Source: Zanthoxylum bungeanum
Taxonomy: Eukaryota > Streptophyta > Magnoliopsida > Sapindales > Rutaceae
Length of the DNA stretch: 64,000 nucleotides
Direction of reading: 5' to 3'
Assembly (NCBI GenBank): GCA_019454045.1
Contig: SKCR01038116.1
Span: forward strand, 1-64,000
Numbering within the stretch: position 1 is the first letter of the stretch; the number at the start of each line of letters is the position of its first letter. The notes under the pieces were generated by a model that worked only from the letters and a program-made list of their open reading frames with translations, did no database searches and was not told the origin of the DNA. Below are positions 21,545 to 33,160 of the stretch, piece after piece. A program made the translations under genes and the position numbers.

Positions 21545-23755
21545 CCAATATTTATTTTATGGGAGTATCATTTCCAAGAAATGACGTATTATCATTATTT
21601 TATAGGACAGCCACTGTCAGTGCGCTCCCACTAACCTCCTTATATACATAAGAATTATTTTCGTTTTGAATTAAATCATACACCATCATGATTATATCAA
21701 AACGATAATTCCAAGAACCTAATGCTTGCTTTAATCCAATCATGGATCAAATAACCTGCATAATCCAAATGGATTTACCGTGGCAACAGGTAAAAGGTTG
21801 AATCGTGATCAACATAATGTTGATAACGATACCTTTCCGTTAAAGCCTAGCTTTATACGTTGGTATGTTGTCATCCATGTATGTCTTCCTAGAAGACTTT
21901 TAAGTACCATTAGGCACAATGCCTTGTGGTACATCAACTAGTATCCAAACTGGTTGAGATACATGGAATCCATTTCGGATTATATGGCACTTTGCCATAA
22001 TTAGGAGTTGATATCTTGTATCACTTCCTCATAGGTAGTCAGTTGGTATTCCTCAATAAGATTCACATCTTTGAGGTTAGATCAGAAACCCATACCCCAG
22101 GTTGTTTTCTGACTCTGTCCGACCTACGCGGTTTTTGTGTATTCGAAGATTAATGGTAATAGTCTCATCCTGGATGAACTATTCATGTTCCATTAAGATT
22201 CAGTGCCTTGAACAGTATTACTCCGATTTCCATCGAGTTATACTATCCTCCCACTTACCACTGCATATCGGTATTCCTCTCAGGAAAACCGTATGGTGAG
22301 TAACAATCTAATTGTTCTCTTGTGAGGTGTATAAGTACAATACTTATGGTATCCCTAGGATAACCTACATTTGGCACTTATCCTATTTGGGTTTTAGTTT
22401 GGTATCATCCAAACATATATGCCTAGCATACCCAAATTATCAGGATGAGAAACCCGGTTTCTTTCCCGTTAATATCTAATATGATATCTGTCAAACAGAT
22501 TATTATGGAACCTTATTCAAAATAAGTTCTTGCACTATTTAAAGCTTATCCGTTGAAGGAAATGGTAGCTCAGAGCGACTCGTGATTAACCTTATTATGT
22601 CTAACAAAATTCGGTTAATCCGTTCGGACACACCGTCAAACTGACGTATTCCGGGAGGAGTCCTTATTTGAAAGAATTATACTCTTTCAAGTATACTAGA
22701 AACTTATTGCTTAAGTATTTTTCATTACGGTCTTACCGTGACAGTTCAATACTTTAGCCGATCTATTTGTCTATTTCGTGTCGAAACTCTAAAAGTTTCC
22801 GATTTGTTGTTCAAAAGAAATACATAACCATACGCGATGCCACACATCCGTACAGGTCACGAAATATTCATATCCATATCTAGCCTAGCTAGACATGGGC
22901 CCACTTGCTTCACTATGAAGTAGGGCTAACAGATCGGTGGCATTTACACTTTTACCAAGTAAATAGTGTTTTAGGCACTTTGCCCAAATAGACTAGATTC
23001 GTACACTTTATTTGAATAGAATCAAATCAGTCCTAGTACCCGCTCTTCAAAATGTGCGGATATACGATTCTTGTTTAGTAGTGTCCCTGACAACTATGCC
23101 ACAATTAAGTTTCTAACTGATCAAATCAATTTGAGCTATTTATTGTCATGTTATATAATTGAGATATTATTTATATTCAAAATATAAATTCTGTTATCAC
23201 ATCTAATGTGTTTATCTCAATATCATCTTTATATAATGAAACACTTTAGTGTTCTAGAATATAAAGGTTACACCCGCAGCGGGTTATACGCGATATAGAG
23301 ATAATATTTCTAGTCAAACTAGCTACATTATAACAGTTTCTAAATTTAAGTACTAACCCGAAGGTAGTTCCTAAATTCAGATATCTACGGTTAAAACAGC
23401 GACTTTCGTCCCGTTTTCAATTCGCAGATAAATCTCTATTGAAGTCAGTATCATGTTCAAAACAGATCTGAACATCAATATATTTTATGTACCACACTAA
23501 GTATTTAAAATCCAATTTCAATACTAGTTGTGAACATAATTATGACAATCATATTTGAAGTCAGAGCCTTGCTCGTCTTCTATTCCTTCTTAGGATATGT
23601 CATTTATCTCCCAGAAGATTATAATGATTTTGCCTTTGCCTGTTTTAACATTCCAGAAGCCTTCGACCAAGCCTCGTGTTTCTGGAATATCGAATTAAGG
23701 TGCGCCTGCGCTACAGGCTTAATATATTATTTTATCAAATAAAATAACTATTAAT
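21545..23755 (-). pseudogene. Copia F gag-pol remnant, gag C-end to RT
   Basis: Decayed, with many stops and indels on the minus strand. By alignment with element C I can follow RT (about 21545-22060, ending at a mutated YVDD region), integrase (about 22060-23110, with GTGGGCCCATG-type and GACATGGG context near 22890), the GAG-pre-integrase and protease region (about 23110-23530) and a trace of the gag C-terminus (to about 23715). The N-terminal part of gag and all of RNase H are missing. Long out of use. Confidence 0.75.
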
Positions 23756-26628
23756 TTCCAGGACCATCCTGAAACTTATTCCCAATTTGAAAATTAAACC
23801 ATTTAAAACCATTTTCCCCAGGATTATGTTTTAAATGTCAATCTTTCAATTATATCTTGATTCTAATAGTCCAACTATTTAATCAACGATTTGTGGTACT
23901 ATTTATCATAATGATTATAATAGTCCAACTATATAATCAAATATAATTTAAATTAATTAACCTCATTACATTGATTACTATAATCCAATTATAAAATCAA
24001 CTGTAAATCGAAATTAATTAATTCAAATATATTGATTAATATAATCCAATTATATATAATCAAATATAATACAGTCCAACTGCTTATTAAAACAACAATT
24101 TAAATATTAGTCCAACTAACATTTAATGAAATGACGAAATAATTTGAACGAGCGCGTATGGCGAGTAATTGAACGAGTATTGCAAATTCAATTCTTGCCT
24201 CCCACTATTTTTCGGCGAGCCTCTAACCCTCTGTCGAGTACTCGGGAAACCGTGTTTCCTAGTGGGCTAGGATCCCGTTAAATATCACACAATCTTGATT
24301 TTGGCCAACAAATTGTATGATAATTAACTAGGTAGATCTCGAAGATCAATTGGATCTCATCCAATTCCTAGATCCAGTAGGCGGATATCCAAATCCTAAA
24401 ATATATCTTATATATGCCAATACATCCACTGTTTACCTAAACTAAGTTGGCTTTGGCACAACAAACCTAGTGATCCAGTCAAGCGCGACCATTGACCATG
24501 GAAAGCTTCGTAATCAATGTCTATGGACAAGAAGTGGTCTTGACTTTGGCCAACAAACCACAACTTGGACAAGACACCGATATGGAACAAAACTCTCGTG
24601 ATTCAAACACATCTTCGACGGACAAAGGGGTTGACTTTGGCCAACAACCCAATGCCAATCTCGGATCTTGAGTAAGAATCACTCAATGGAAGGAAAAAAA
24701 ACACTTGATATGAGCGAGGGTTTTTCGCGTGCAATTGGCTACCAATTTATTATCTTTATTAAGGTCTCATCATCATACACCCTTAAACATGCATTCTAAA
24801 CACATAATAAAGCGCATATGAAATAAAATAATAATGATATGCGGATGGATACTTTACATTGATCCTAGATCAAATCTCTCATTTTCTCTCTCCAAAGCTA
24901 GCACATGTATTTACTTCTACCCATTACACTACACTTCTAAAGAAACCTCATTTACATTGAGGGGAATAGGTGAGAAGAGAATACAAAGAGTATAGAGGTG
25001 ATAAGGCTGGACACGCAGGTCCAATTAATAAATCAAATTTATTACAACAATTTCCAAAATTGCCCCACCCGACTAATATCCATCCGATATACATTATTCA
25101 TGCATCGCAACCATGTATTCATACAAGCATGTTATCAATCAATCTAATCCAATTAATTAATCTGATAATTAATGATCATCCAATGTTCAAACAATGATTT
25201 GATTTTTGCGTGAGTCAAACTCGTTTTGCGAATAAGTACTCAAAGTACGAATTCTTGAATTAAATTAAACTACATAATTAAATCCAATTTAATACGCATT
25301 TAATTCTAATTCACTATTCAATTCCAAATTGAATATTACACTTTATTAACGAACCTTTACGACTTAATTCCAAATTTAATCGCAACGGGTCTCAAAGCCC
25401 GATTAACATCTAATGTTTATTTAATTAAAGTCCAATGGGCTTTTAATTAATTTCTATAAGGCGTGGACTTTTGGTCAACTCGGGTCAAACCGAATAACCA
25501 AAATCCAATCCGGGAGTTACCCCATAAGCTTTAGAAATTAATTTGGCCCATTAGGCCCAATTAAATAATTAAGGTCCATTAAGTCATAATTGGACTTATG
25601 ATGATACGGTTTTAGGCCCAATTGGATCCAACCAAATTGGCCTAAACTCAACTTTGTACAACAAAGCCCAAAAGCCCAATTACAACCTTAAAGGCCCAAT
25701 TTCCAAAAATAAGCCCAATTAATTAACTTATAAAATTCTAAATTCCATAATTAATTAACCTAAGTGTAATACACAATTAACCACCCAATTAATATTTCTA
25801 AAACATCAATTAGCATACTTAATCATGCACTTTAATGACAAATAGTGTCCAACACAATTTTATTAAAATCAAACCCATTTTACATGCTTTTGTTCTCGGC
25901 AATTAGGGGTTTTTCCAATCCGATTCGGTTTCAATCCAATTGAATCCACAATCATCATTTTCCCAAATCAATTCAATTCATCCAATGATTCAAATCAAAA
26001 AACACAATGAATTTCAAATTCAATTGAATTCGGCCAAGCCACTTTAATTTGGGAAAAATGTTCCAAATCAAAATTCAATCAAATTGAACTTCAAAACAAC
26101 ATTACCCCATTGTTTTAAGTCATCCAATGATCAAACAAACAAAAATCCAAGAAAATTTAGGGTTCTTTAATTTCGGCCAACATAAGCAATTTGGGGGAAT
26201 TTGTTCCAAACACAATTTCAACAAATTGATCCAATCAATCTTAAATTAAACATACTTTAAGCATTCTCATTCATCCAATTTCACAAAATATGCTCAAAAT
26301 CAAGTTTACCCAAATTTGTCACTTTATGCCAACATAAAAAATTGGGGAAATTTGTTCCAAACATAATTTCTTCAAATTGATCCAATCAATCATTACAATT
26401 AAACATACTTAATCAATCAATTTAATCAAATCATGCTTCAATTGATTTTACCCAATTTATCATGCCCAAAATTTGGGGAAAATTGAATCCAATCCAATTT
26501 CTTGAAATTGATCATGCACAACATCAATTCAACCTCATTCAAGCATACTATATCAAACAATTTAACCAATTTGATGCTCAAATTGAGTTTTACCCAATTT
26601 TAACCCTAACTTTTTCATGCTTGAACCT
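23756..26628 (-). other. Leader of copia F
   Basis: Untranslated. 23860-24120 has about five copies of a short unit around TAGTCCAACTATATAATCAA, which occurs singly or twice in C and B and seems to have expanded here. 24180-24700 matches the C leader, with the TTGACTTTGGCCAACAA motif repeated. 24900-26628 matches A, with a GCCCA-rich block at about 25400-25720. No genes. Confidence 0.7.
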
Positions 26629-26641
26629 GGCTCTGATACCA
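26629..26641 (-). other. Primer-binding site of copia F (perfect tRNA-iMet type)
   Basis: The minus strand reads TGGTATCAGAGCC and continues AGGTT, an 18-base match to the complement of the plant initiator tRNA-Met 3' end. It is one base from the LTR end. The younger elements A, C and E have altered versions. Confidence 0.88.
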
Positions 26642-26642
26642 T

Positions 26643-28755
26643 TGTTGATTTCTAATATAGGTCCCAAGATCAACAAATCAAGTAAAAATTCGCATGAATA
26701 CATCAAGGAATAATGGCGGAAACATATACTCACAATGATTGGTTTGGATGCATCAAACACCAAAGCTTCTTCCTCCTCTTCAAGGTCACGGCAATGACTC
26801 CCCATGGCAGTGGATGGCTCGGTTGGGCTGTGAAACTCCTCCAAGATTCGGCCATGGAAGACACCATGGAAGCTCCAAGCTTCAAGGTTCAAAATGAATT
26901 CCAAGCTCATAAATTCGTTTCCCTATCACCATATATAACCCATGTGTGTGCTAGCACTCTTTCTCTTCATTCTTTTTTTTCTCGCCAAACTGCAGAAAAA
27001 AAGGAGAAGAATTCGGCTCCAAGCCGTGAGAAGGAGATAAGAGAAAGAGAGGGAAAATGGGTTCATAGAAAGAACCCTAAAAAATGAATAAAATAAGAGA
27101 GAGAGAAAGTGTAAATTGCTTTTATATTTTCCAAAATTTAATAAAAGCATTTACCACCTTTACTTTCAAAAAGCAAAGTCAAAAGGTCAAAAGCAAAAAG
27201 CAAAAATGCTTTTCCATCCCTATCACTTTTTACTATTCAATCAAGTTACTTAATAAAGTGACAACATGTAAGTCACATCACATCACTCAAAGTGACAAGT
27301 GATTTGACAATTGATGCGACTAGCGATTTGACGCTTGATGTGACTTGCGTGCCGCGCTCGAATTCGAAATGCGAATGCGCTCGCAATCACTCGCGGGCTC
27401 GGGTTCGCTAATTCCAAATTAACGAATTTTCCGTCGCGTCGTAATTAAATGATTACGCCTAGCGAAATCACTTTTCACGTCGCTAACGAATTAATTCTAA
27501 ATTAATTCGTTGCCCGAATTAAAATCCAATTTTAATTCCGCGTCGAAATCCAATTTCTTATAATATATCGAATATATTATTTTATCGATTAATTCCAAAT
27601 TAATCGTTCTCTCTCTATAATTAATATTTTATCCCAGATAAAATATCTCCGCAATTAATCCCAGATTAATTTTCTCTCTCTTCTAATTAATCCCAGATTA
27701 ATTAAAGTGCGAGTTATACATCATCGGTGAATCTTCGGGAAGCGACCCATGAGATCTCCGGATATGTTGACAGTAAATCGGGTCGTCGGACTATCCGAAC
27801 ACGTAAGTACCTCGTACTACGTTTATACCGATTTACAAGACAAGGTTGGCTTCTAGCAAAGCGCCATGCCTACCCAATTCTCCAGAAATATTCTTACAGG
27901 AATATATAGATCTGTATCAAGCGTAGTATACCGTAGTATTGTGTATATCAGCCCAGTATCGGATAGTCACGTGCTAGGGCTGGGGCTGGATAAGTGTCTG
28001 CCCCGTCCGAAGCACATGTCGGATGTCTGGTAACTAGTCTCTATAATCGGATATACATGACCTTTCATAATATCCCGATGGCCGGCCAGCACTTAAGAGC
28101 ACTAATACCGTATCCTGCGTGACATCATCTCCACTATGACTGGAGTGATACTTCCGTCTTGACATCACACCCACATACACTACGACTCTCTGATAAACCC
28201 ATAAGTGGTGTACGCAGAACCGGTTAAAGCCCTGTACCACCAAGACCAAAGTCTATCGATTATCGTAAGTATTAGCGATGCAAGTCTCAGGTTAAGACTA
28301 TACACACCTACCTTGATTTCGGCCTCCCATAGACACATAGTCATAATACCAATGGGATTCCGAGGGGTCTATCCAGAGCGAAGCTGTTTCCCGTACCATC
28401 GGTGAAACACAACCTCCTATCGCACTTGCATAAGTCATATACTTATAATATGAGAACTATGCCGTTGTGCCCTCACAACGCGCACAAGTGCAATACTAGC
28501 CTATTCCGCATTATCGATGTCCAGTCTCGATAATACTCCGGCTAAGGATATTTAATGATTAAACCTTCGGGGACTGATACTGTCTCATATCATTCTCAGT
28601 CCAGGAACTAATCATAGGGACCTCTCTTCATTTATACATCTAAGGTGATCTAATCACAAATGATGAGAGTACAATCTCCTTCGTCACATAGTTAATTTGC
28701 TACAACAACACAATGTCTGTGCAAATAGTGACGCTATGGGTCATTTTGTCCAACA
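26643..28755 (-). repeat. 5' LTR of copia F (2113 bp)
   Basis: Same ends as the left LTR. Next to a real PBS on the inside and GAATT on the outside, so it is the original 5' LTR. The palindrome array is at about 27415-27715. U3 has a short region of very regular dinucleotides (TCTCTCTC on the plus strand), as in all copies. Confidence 0.87.
26659..26671 (-). promoter_or_regulatory. U5 segment complementary to tRNA-iMet outside the PBS
   Basis: Plus strand AGGTCCCAAGATC, against AGGTCCCAGGATC in the variable loop and T-arm of plant initiator tRNA-Met. The element RNA (minus) could form 13 continuous pairs with the tRNA, one of them G-U. It ends 17 bases from the PBS. Equivalents: 19107-19119 (F left LTR), 1659-1677 (A, one bulge), 33179-33188 and 41585-41594 (C, shorter), 56921-56935 and 44721-44735 (E and D, with four G-U pairs). 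Confidence 0.65.
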
Positions 28756-29414
28756 GAATTCGTCCATGGTGATGTATTTGATTTGATTTGTTCCCAAACA
28801 AACAAATCCTATTCTTATCTAATAAGGAATTCGACCATGGTGATGATTTTGTTTCCAAATAAAACTTAGCCTTATTAAATTATATCATATATAATTCAAT
28901 GTTTTATTTTTTAATAATTATCATATAATTATTAATACCTTACATTAACTTTTAATGCATAGTCTCAGTGTGATGTAATTAATATTATTAATCATATTAA
29001 TAATATTATTCTTTGTGAGTATATAATTAGATATCCAATTATATTAACTCCGGGCTAAAGTATATCGGGCTAGCACGAGGACCAAATGGACCTACGGTTC
29101 CGAGCTCCAATAATCTCAAAATATTAATTAAGCTCTTAATTATTATTCCGAATTATTAACTCCGGGTTATTCCACTAAAATCCGAAGTTGCACTCTGGTT
29201 GCCGTAGATGAAATATTAAGCTGAACTAAGTCGGTGTCAACCGATATAGTCATTGCATTCGAATTGATCCTTCACGAATATCTCGTAATTAGAGCCGGGT
29301 CATAATGTCCGTTATACCCCTCTAATTATTTTTACCTTAAGTACCATTAATTCTCCAATGAACGATTTATTCATAACTATTATGAATATTAATCTTTCTA
29401 TTCGTAATAGAAAG
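28756..29414 (-). other. Continuation of element G after F
   Basis: Takes up the 75-bp repeat where 19090 left off, then continues AT-rich to GGGCTAGC (29083) and through 330 bp without homology elsewhere in the window (ACGAGGACCAAATGG, CTCCGGGTTATTCC). Most likely LTR or flank of G. No coding signal. Confidence 0.5.
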
Positions 29415-30010
29415 ACTTGAGCGCTCTGACAATGATGTCCTAAATAATGATGATATGTCATTTTTTTGAAATGATATTCCCATATTACAATCGGTGAAAG
29501 CTTGGCTTTCATGAAAATTCTCCTTAGCATTCTTGGGAGAAACAAGCTTTATTCTAGGAATAAATATCTACTGGATAGATTTAAAGTTGTTAACACCCTC
29601 CGAGAACTCGTACATTGAAAAATGTACGTGACATGGTGTCTCATACGCTTTTAGAATATAGAGTCACAAACATGTCAATCCAAATGATAGTCACTGGATT
29701 GATATTAAGAACATACGTTAGTATCTTAGAGAACTAAGGATGATGTCTTAAACTATGGAGAATGAGAACTTGAAGTGACTGGGATCACTGCTGTAAGTTT
29801 CCTAACCGATAAAATCAACGGTACAATACAATTTGAATAACAGAACAGTAAGCTGGAAATCTTCCAAGCAAGATACTATTACCGAATAAACAACAAATGC
29901 GGGTTATTGCTGCGGCTGAGGCAGCAATAGAAGCCATTTGGGTCGATGATGTTGGGGTTGGTGCTCAGAGCGCCAATTCCCGGTTGTATTTCTTTTGAAT
30001 ACTTCTGTAA
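29415..30010 (+). pseudogene. Degraded copia RT/RNase H fragment
   Basis: Plus strand. From GCGCTCTGACA it follows copia pol from just before YVDD, through the SVKAWLS block (29480) and the LGLSQSTYIDK region, to the RNase H block equivalent to SWKSSKQDT and EAEYIAAAEAA (about 29850-29950). There is no YVDD: the place reads AATAATGATGAT. Several internal gaps. It holds the part of pol that F lacks, and the first 75 bases are related to 21545-21640 in reverse orientation more closely than to any intact copy. Confidence 0.75.
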
Positions 30011-31072
30011 AACATTATTATTATGAATAATATATGTAGTTTCTATAATATAATCTATCTTATTAAATGGTAAAGACGTAATGACCTTAGAATGATTAGT
30101 CATGGTACTGTTGCAAAAGCGTCGCAACTGACATTGAGAAGTATCATGATGTTGTCATTCTCAGATTGTTCCTGGTCAAGGTTTACACTTCTTGGTCAGT
30201 ATAGTAAACCCGTTGAGACCAGTACATGTCGTATACTGGAATATATGATTCCAATGGTTTCTCAATGAACCATTAGTCTTGGAGACTAGTATAGACGTGT
30301 AGGTGTTTATAGCGAATAAACACTGAATGACTCACTGAAGATTCTTAATGAATGGTACACCAGCGTCAATAAGAATCTTCTCGGGTTGAGTAGCACTTGT
30401 GATTCTTAGACTTGAGATGCCATTGTGGGCACATGAGACATCTTCTACACTTAGATGGCAGTCACGTCGCCGATCTATTTAGATCAGACCTCCGCATGTT
30501 CGTTGGGTATAAACAGATCCTCAGGGTGTTCTATGTGTATCAAGATAGGATCTGTCAGTTCTGTGTATCAGAGCATAGGTAGTCCATATGATTAGCAATC
30601 AGATAAAACCATGGGCCCGTGGTAAAGTTTAGAAGCCAGTTCTAAACATTATTTTAGAGATTGCTAATAGAATAGTCGACTGGATAATCCCCGTAGAGAT
30701 TTGACGTTTACATCTATATCTCTGGGATTTATCCGGATACCTGTGATGGAGGAATTATACATTTGCCATGACCTCGTCATGTATGGTTCAGCGAGATTAT
30801 CCGTGATCGTCATAATCTACGGGTGGATAGATTATGGACACGAAATCAGATTTCGTGACGGATATACCTGAATCTAGAGAGTCTCAATAATGAAACATAC
30901 TCGTATAGCACTAGAGCAACATTAATAAATAATTTTGATTATTTATAAAGTCGTTTAAAGGTTAAACGCAAGATACGTGCCAAAGGGACCCGATAGTCAT
31001 TTGATTAATTATTGTGTATTTACATTTAATACTTGATTAATTTAAATACACATTAATTAACAGTCAAATTAA
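30011..31072. other. Unassigned sequence between degraded pol and element D
   Basis: No match to other parts of the window and no coding frame. It has short dyads (for example TTATCCGTGATCG/CATAATCTACGGGTGGATAGATTATG near 30795-30835, and GAAATCAGATTTCGTGAC near 30843) and an AT-rich end. It may be a 3' non-coding or LTR part of an unrelated copia; that cannot be decided here. Confidence 0.35.
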
Positions 31073-32410
31073 GATTATGACGAAACTTTCTCACCCGTTG
31101 CCATGATTAAATCCATTCGGATAATGCTTGCGATAGCTGCATATTACGATTACGAAATATGGCAGATGGACGTTAAAACCGCTTTCCTTAACGGAAACCT
31201 GTTGGAGGATGTTTATATGCAACAACCTGACGGTTTTATCGCACCAAGACTTGCAAACAAGGTTTGTAAGTTAAATCGGTCCATTTATGGACTGAAGCAA
31301 GCATCGAGGTCATGGAACCAACGTTTTGATGAGGTCATAAAAGAATATGATTTCATTCAAAACGTAGATGATCCTTGTGTATATAAGAAGGTTAGTGGGA
31401 GTGCACTGACTTTTATTGTCCTTTATGTCGACGATGTATTGCTTATAGGCAATGACATTCCCATGTTAACGTCGGTGAAAGCTTGGCTTTCATTGAAATT
31501 CTCCATGAAAGATCTGGGAGAAGCAGCTTTTATTCTAGGAATAAAGATCTACAGGGATAGATCTAGAAGGCTACTTGGACTCTCCCAGAGTACATATATT
31601 GATAAAGTGTTGAAGAGATTCAACATGGATCAGTCCAAGAGGGGACTGTTGCCAACATCACATGGCGTCTATCTATCTAGGGACATGTGTCCTAAAACAC
31701 AAGATGAGAGAGACAACATGAGTCGGACTCCGTTCGCCTCGGCAGTTGGATCGATCATGTATGCCATGATATGTACACGACCTGATGTGTCCTATGCTTT
31801 GAGCATATGTAGTCGATATCAGGCCGATCCAGGAAAGGATCACTGGATGGCGGTTAAGAGTATCCTTAGGTATCTTAAGAGAACTAAGGATGTTTTCCTA
31901 ATCTATGGAGATGGAGAACTTGAGGTATCTGGGTATACCGATGCAAGTTTCCAAACCGACAGAGACGACTTCAAGTCGCAAACCGGGTACATATTTTGCT
32001 TGAATAACGGAGTAGTGAGCTGGAAATCTTCCAAGCAAGATACTGTTGCCGATTCAACAACTGAAGCGGAGTACATTGCAGCAGCTGAAGCAGCAAAGGA
32101 AGCGGTTTGGATCCGAAAATTCCTAGTTGGATTAGGAGTAGTTCCATTAGCAGCTGAGCCCGTTTTATTGTATTGTGACAATAGCGGGGCCATAGCGCAG
32201 GCTAAGGAACCAAGGTCTCATCAACGATCCAAACATGTTCTTCGACGATTCCATCTGATTCGAGAGATCATACATCTTGGCGATGTGAAGATCGAAAAGA
32301 TCGCATCAGAGGACAACATTGCAGATCCGCTGACGAAAATAATTCCTCGGTAAAAGTTTGAGCGACACATACATAGTTCAGGTATTAGATGCTTGAGTGA
32401 CTGGCTATAG
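31073..32410 (+). pseudogene. Copia D RT and RNase H, 5'-truncated
   Basis: Open over 1.25 kb from 31103. RT has the IWQMDVKTAFLNG block, SIYGLKQASRSW and YVDD (31424-31435). RNase H has TEAEYIAA and YCDNSGAI. A stop near 32352 replaces one glycine codon of E; without it the frame would end at the shared stop 32408-32410 after SDWL. Otherwise only a few differences from E in more than 1.2 kb, so D and E are very recent relatives. At 31320 D keeps the frame that E has lost. Confidence 0.9.
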
Positions 32411-32413
32411 GCC

Positions 32414-32424
32414 AAGTGGGAGAT
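32414..32424 (+). other. Polypurine tract of copia D
   Basis: AAGTGGGAGAT, directly before TGTTAGAC. Identical in E (63121-63131) and, on the minus strand, in C (35142-35152). Confidence 0.8.
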
Positions 32425-33160
32425 TGTTAGACAGTTATGACCCATAGCGTCACTATTTTGTAAATGATATTGTATTATTGTACAAAATTAACTATGTAGT
32501 AATGAAATTGCCTTTTACCGTTTTGTAATTTATTTACTTTGATATAAATGGTAAGAGTCCCTATGATTAGTTCCGGATTGTGATGATATGAGACGGTATC
32601 AATCCATAAAGGTTTAATCATTAAATATCCCTAGTCGTAGTATTATCGAGATTGGACATCGATAATGCGGAATAGACTAGTACTGCACTTGTGCATGTTG
32701 TGAGGGCACAACGGCATAGTTCTCATATATTTAAGTATAGGATACTTACGCAAGTGCGGTAGGAGGTTGTGTTTTACCGATGGTACGGAAAACAGCTTCG
32801 CTCTGGATAGACCCCGCGGAATCCCATTGGTAGTATGTCTGCGTGTCTATGGGAGTCCGCTGCAGGGTAGGTGCATATGATCTTAACCTGAGACTTGCAT
32901 CGCTAGTACTTACGACAATCGGTAAACTTTAGTTTTGGTGGTCCAGGGCTTTAACGGGTTCTGTGTACACCTCTTCTGGATTTATCGAGAATCGTAGTGT
33001 ATTGGGTGTGATGTCAAGATGGAAGTATCACTTCAGACATATGGAGATGATGATCGCGAGGGATACAGAACTAGTACTCTATAATGGTTGCAACCATCGG
33101 GATAATATGACTAGGTCAGGATTATCCGATTCAAAGAGACTGGTTGCTTGATGTCCGATA
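32425..33160 (+). repeat. 3' LTR of copia D, first part
   Basis: Starts TGTTAGACAGTTATGACCC and is nearly identical to the E LTRs (55001, 63132). Broken off at GATGTCCGATA, where C was inserted; the uninterrupted form is seen in E at 63858. Confidence 0.9.
33156..33160. repeat. Target-site duplication CGATA of element C
   Basis: CGATA at 33156-33160 and again at 43542-43546, directly outside the two LTR ends. Element E has the empty site GTCCGATATGTG. Confidence 0.95.

Larger units (their letters stand above)
19091..28755 (-). mobile_element. Copia element F, old and rearranged
   Basis: Minus-strand copia with LTRs of 2108 bp (19091-21198) and 2113 bp (26643-28755), a full tRNA-iMet primer site, a leader and strongly decayed pol. 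The left LTR is not followed by a polypurine tract but by a second copy of the right host flank (21199-21520). Pol lacks everything after the RT active-site region; a fragment with exactly that missing part lies at 29415 in the opposite orientation. Confidence 0.75.
31073..33160 (+). mobile_element. Copia element D, 3' part (continues at 43542-44743)
   Basis: Plus-strand element closely related to E. It starts abruptly in RT at TATGACGAAACTTTC (E: 61781). It includes the rest of RT, RNase H, polypurine tract and the 3' LTR, which is split by element C at CGATA (33156-33160). Its gag, protease, integrase and 5' LTR are absent. Confidence 0.88.

Noticed and set aside
24408..24590. 60-codon minus ORF, and the similar 104-codon ORF at 39532-39846
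   Set aside because: Both lie in homologous leader sequence but in non-matching frames with indels; no sign of coding constraint.
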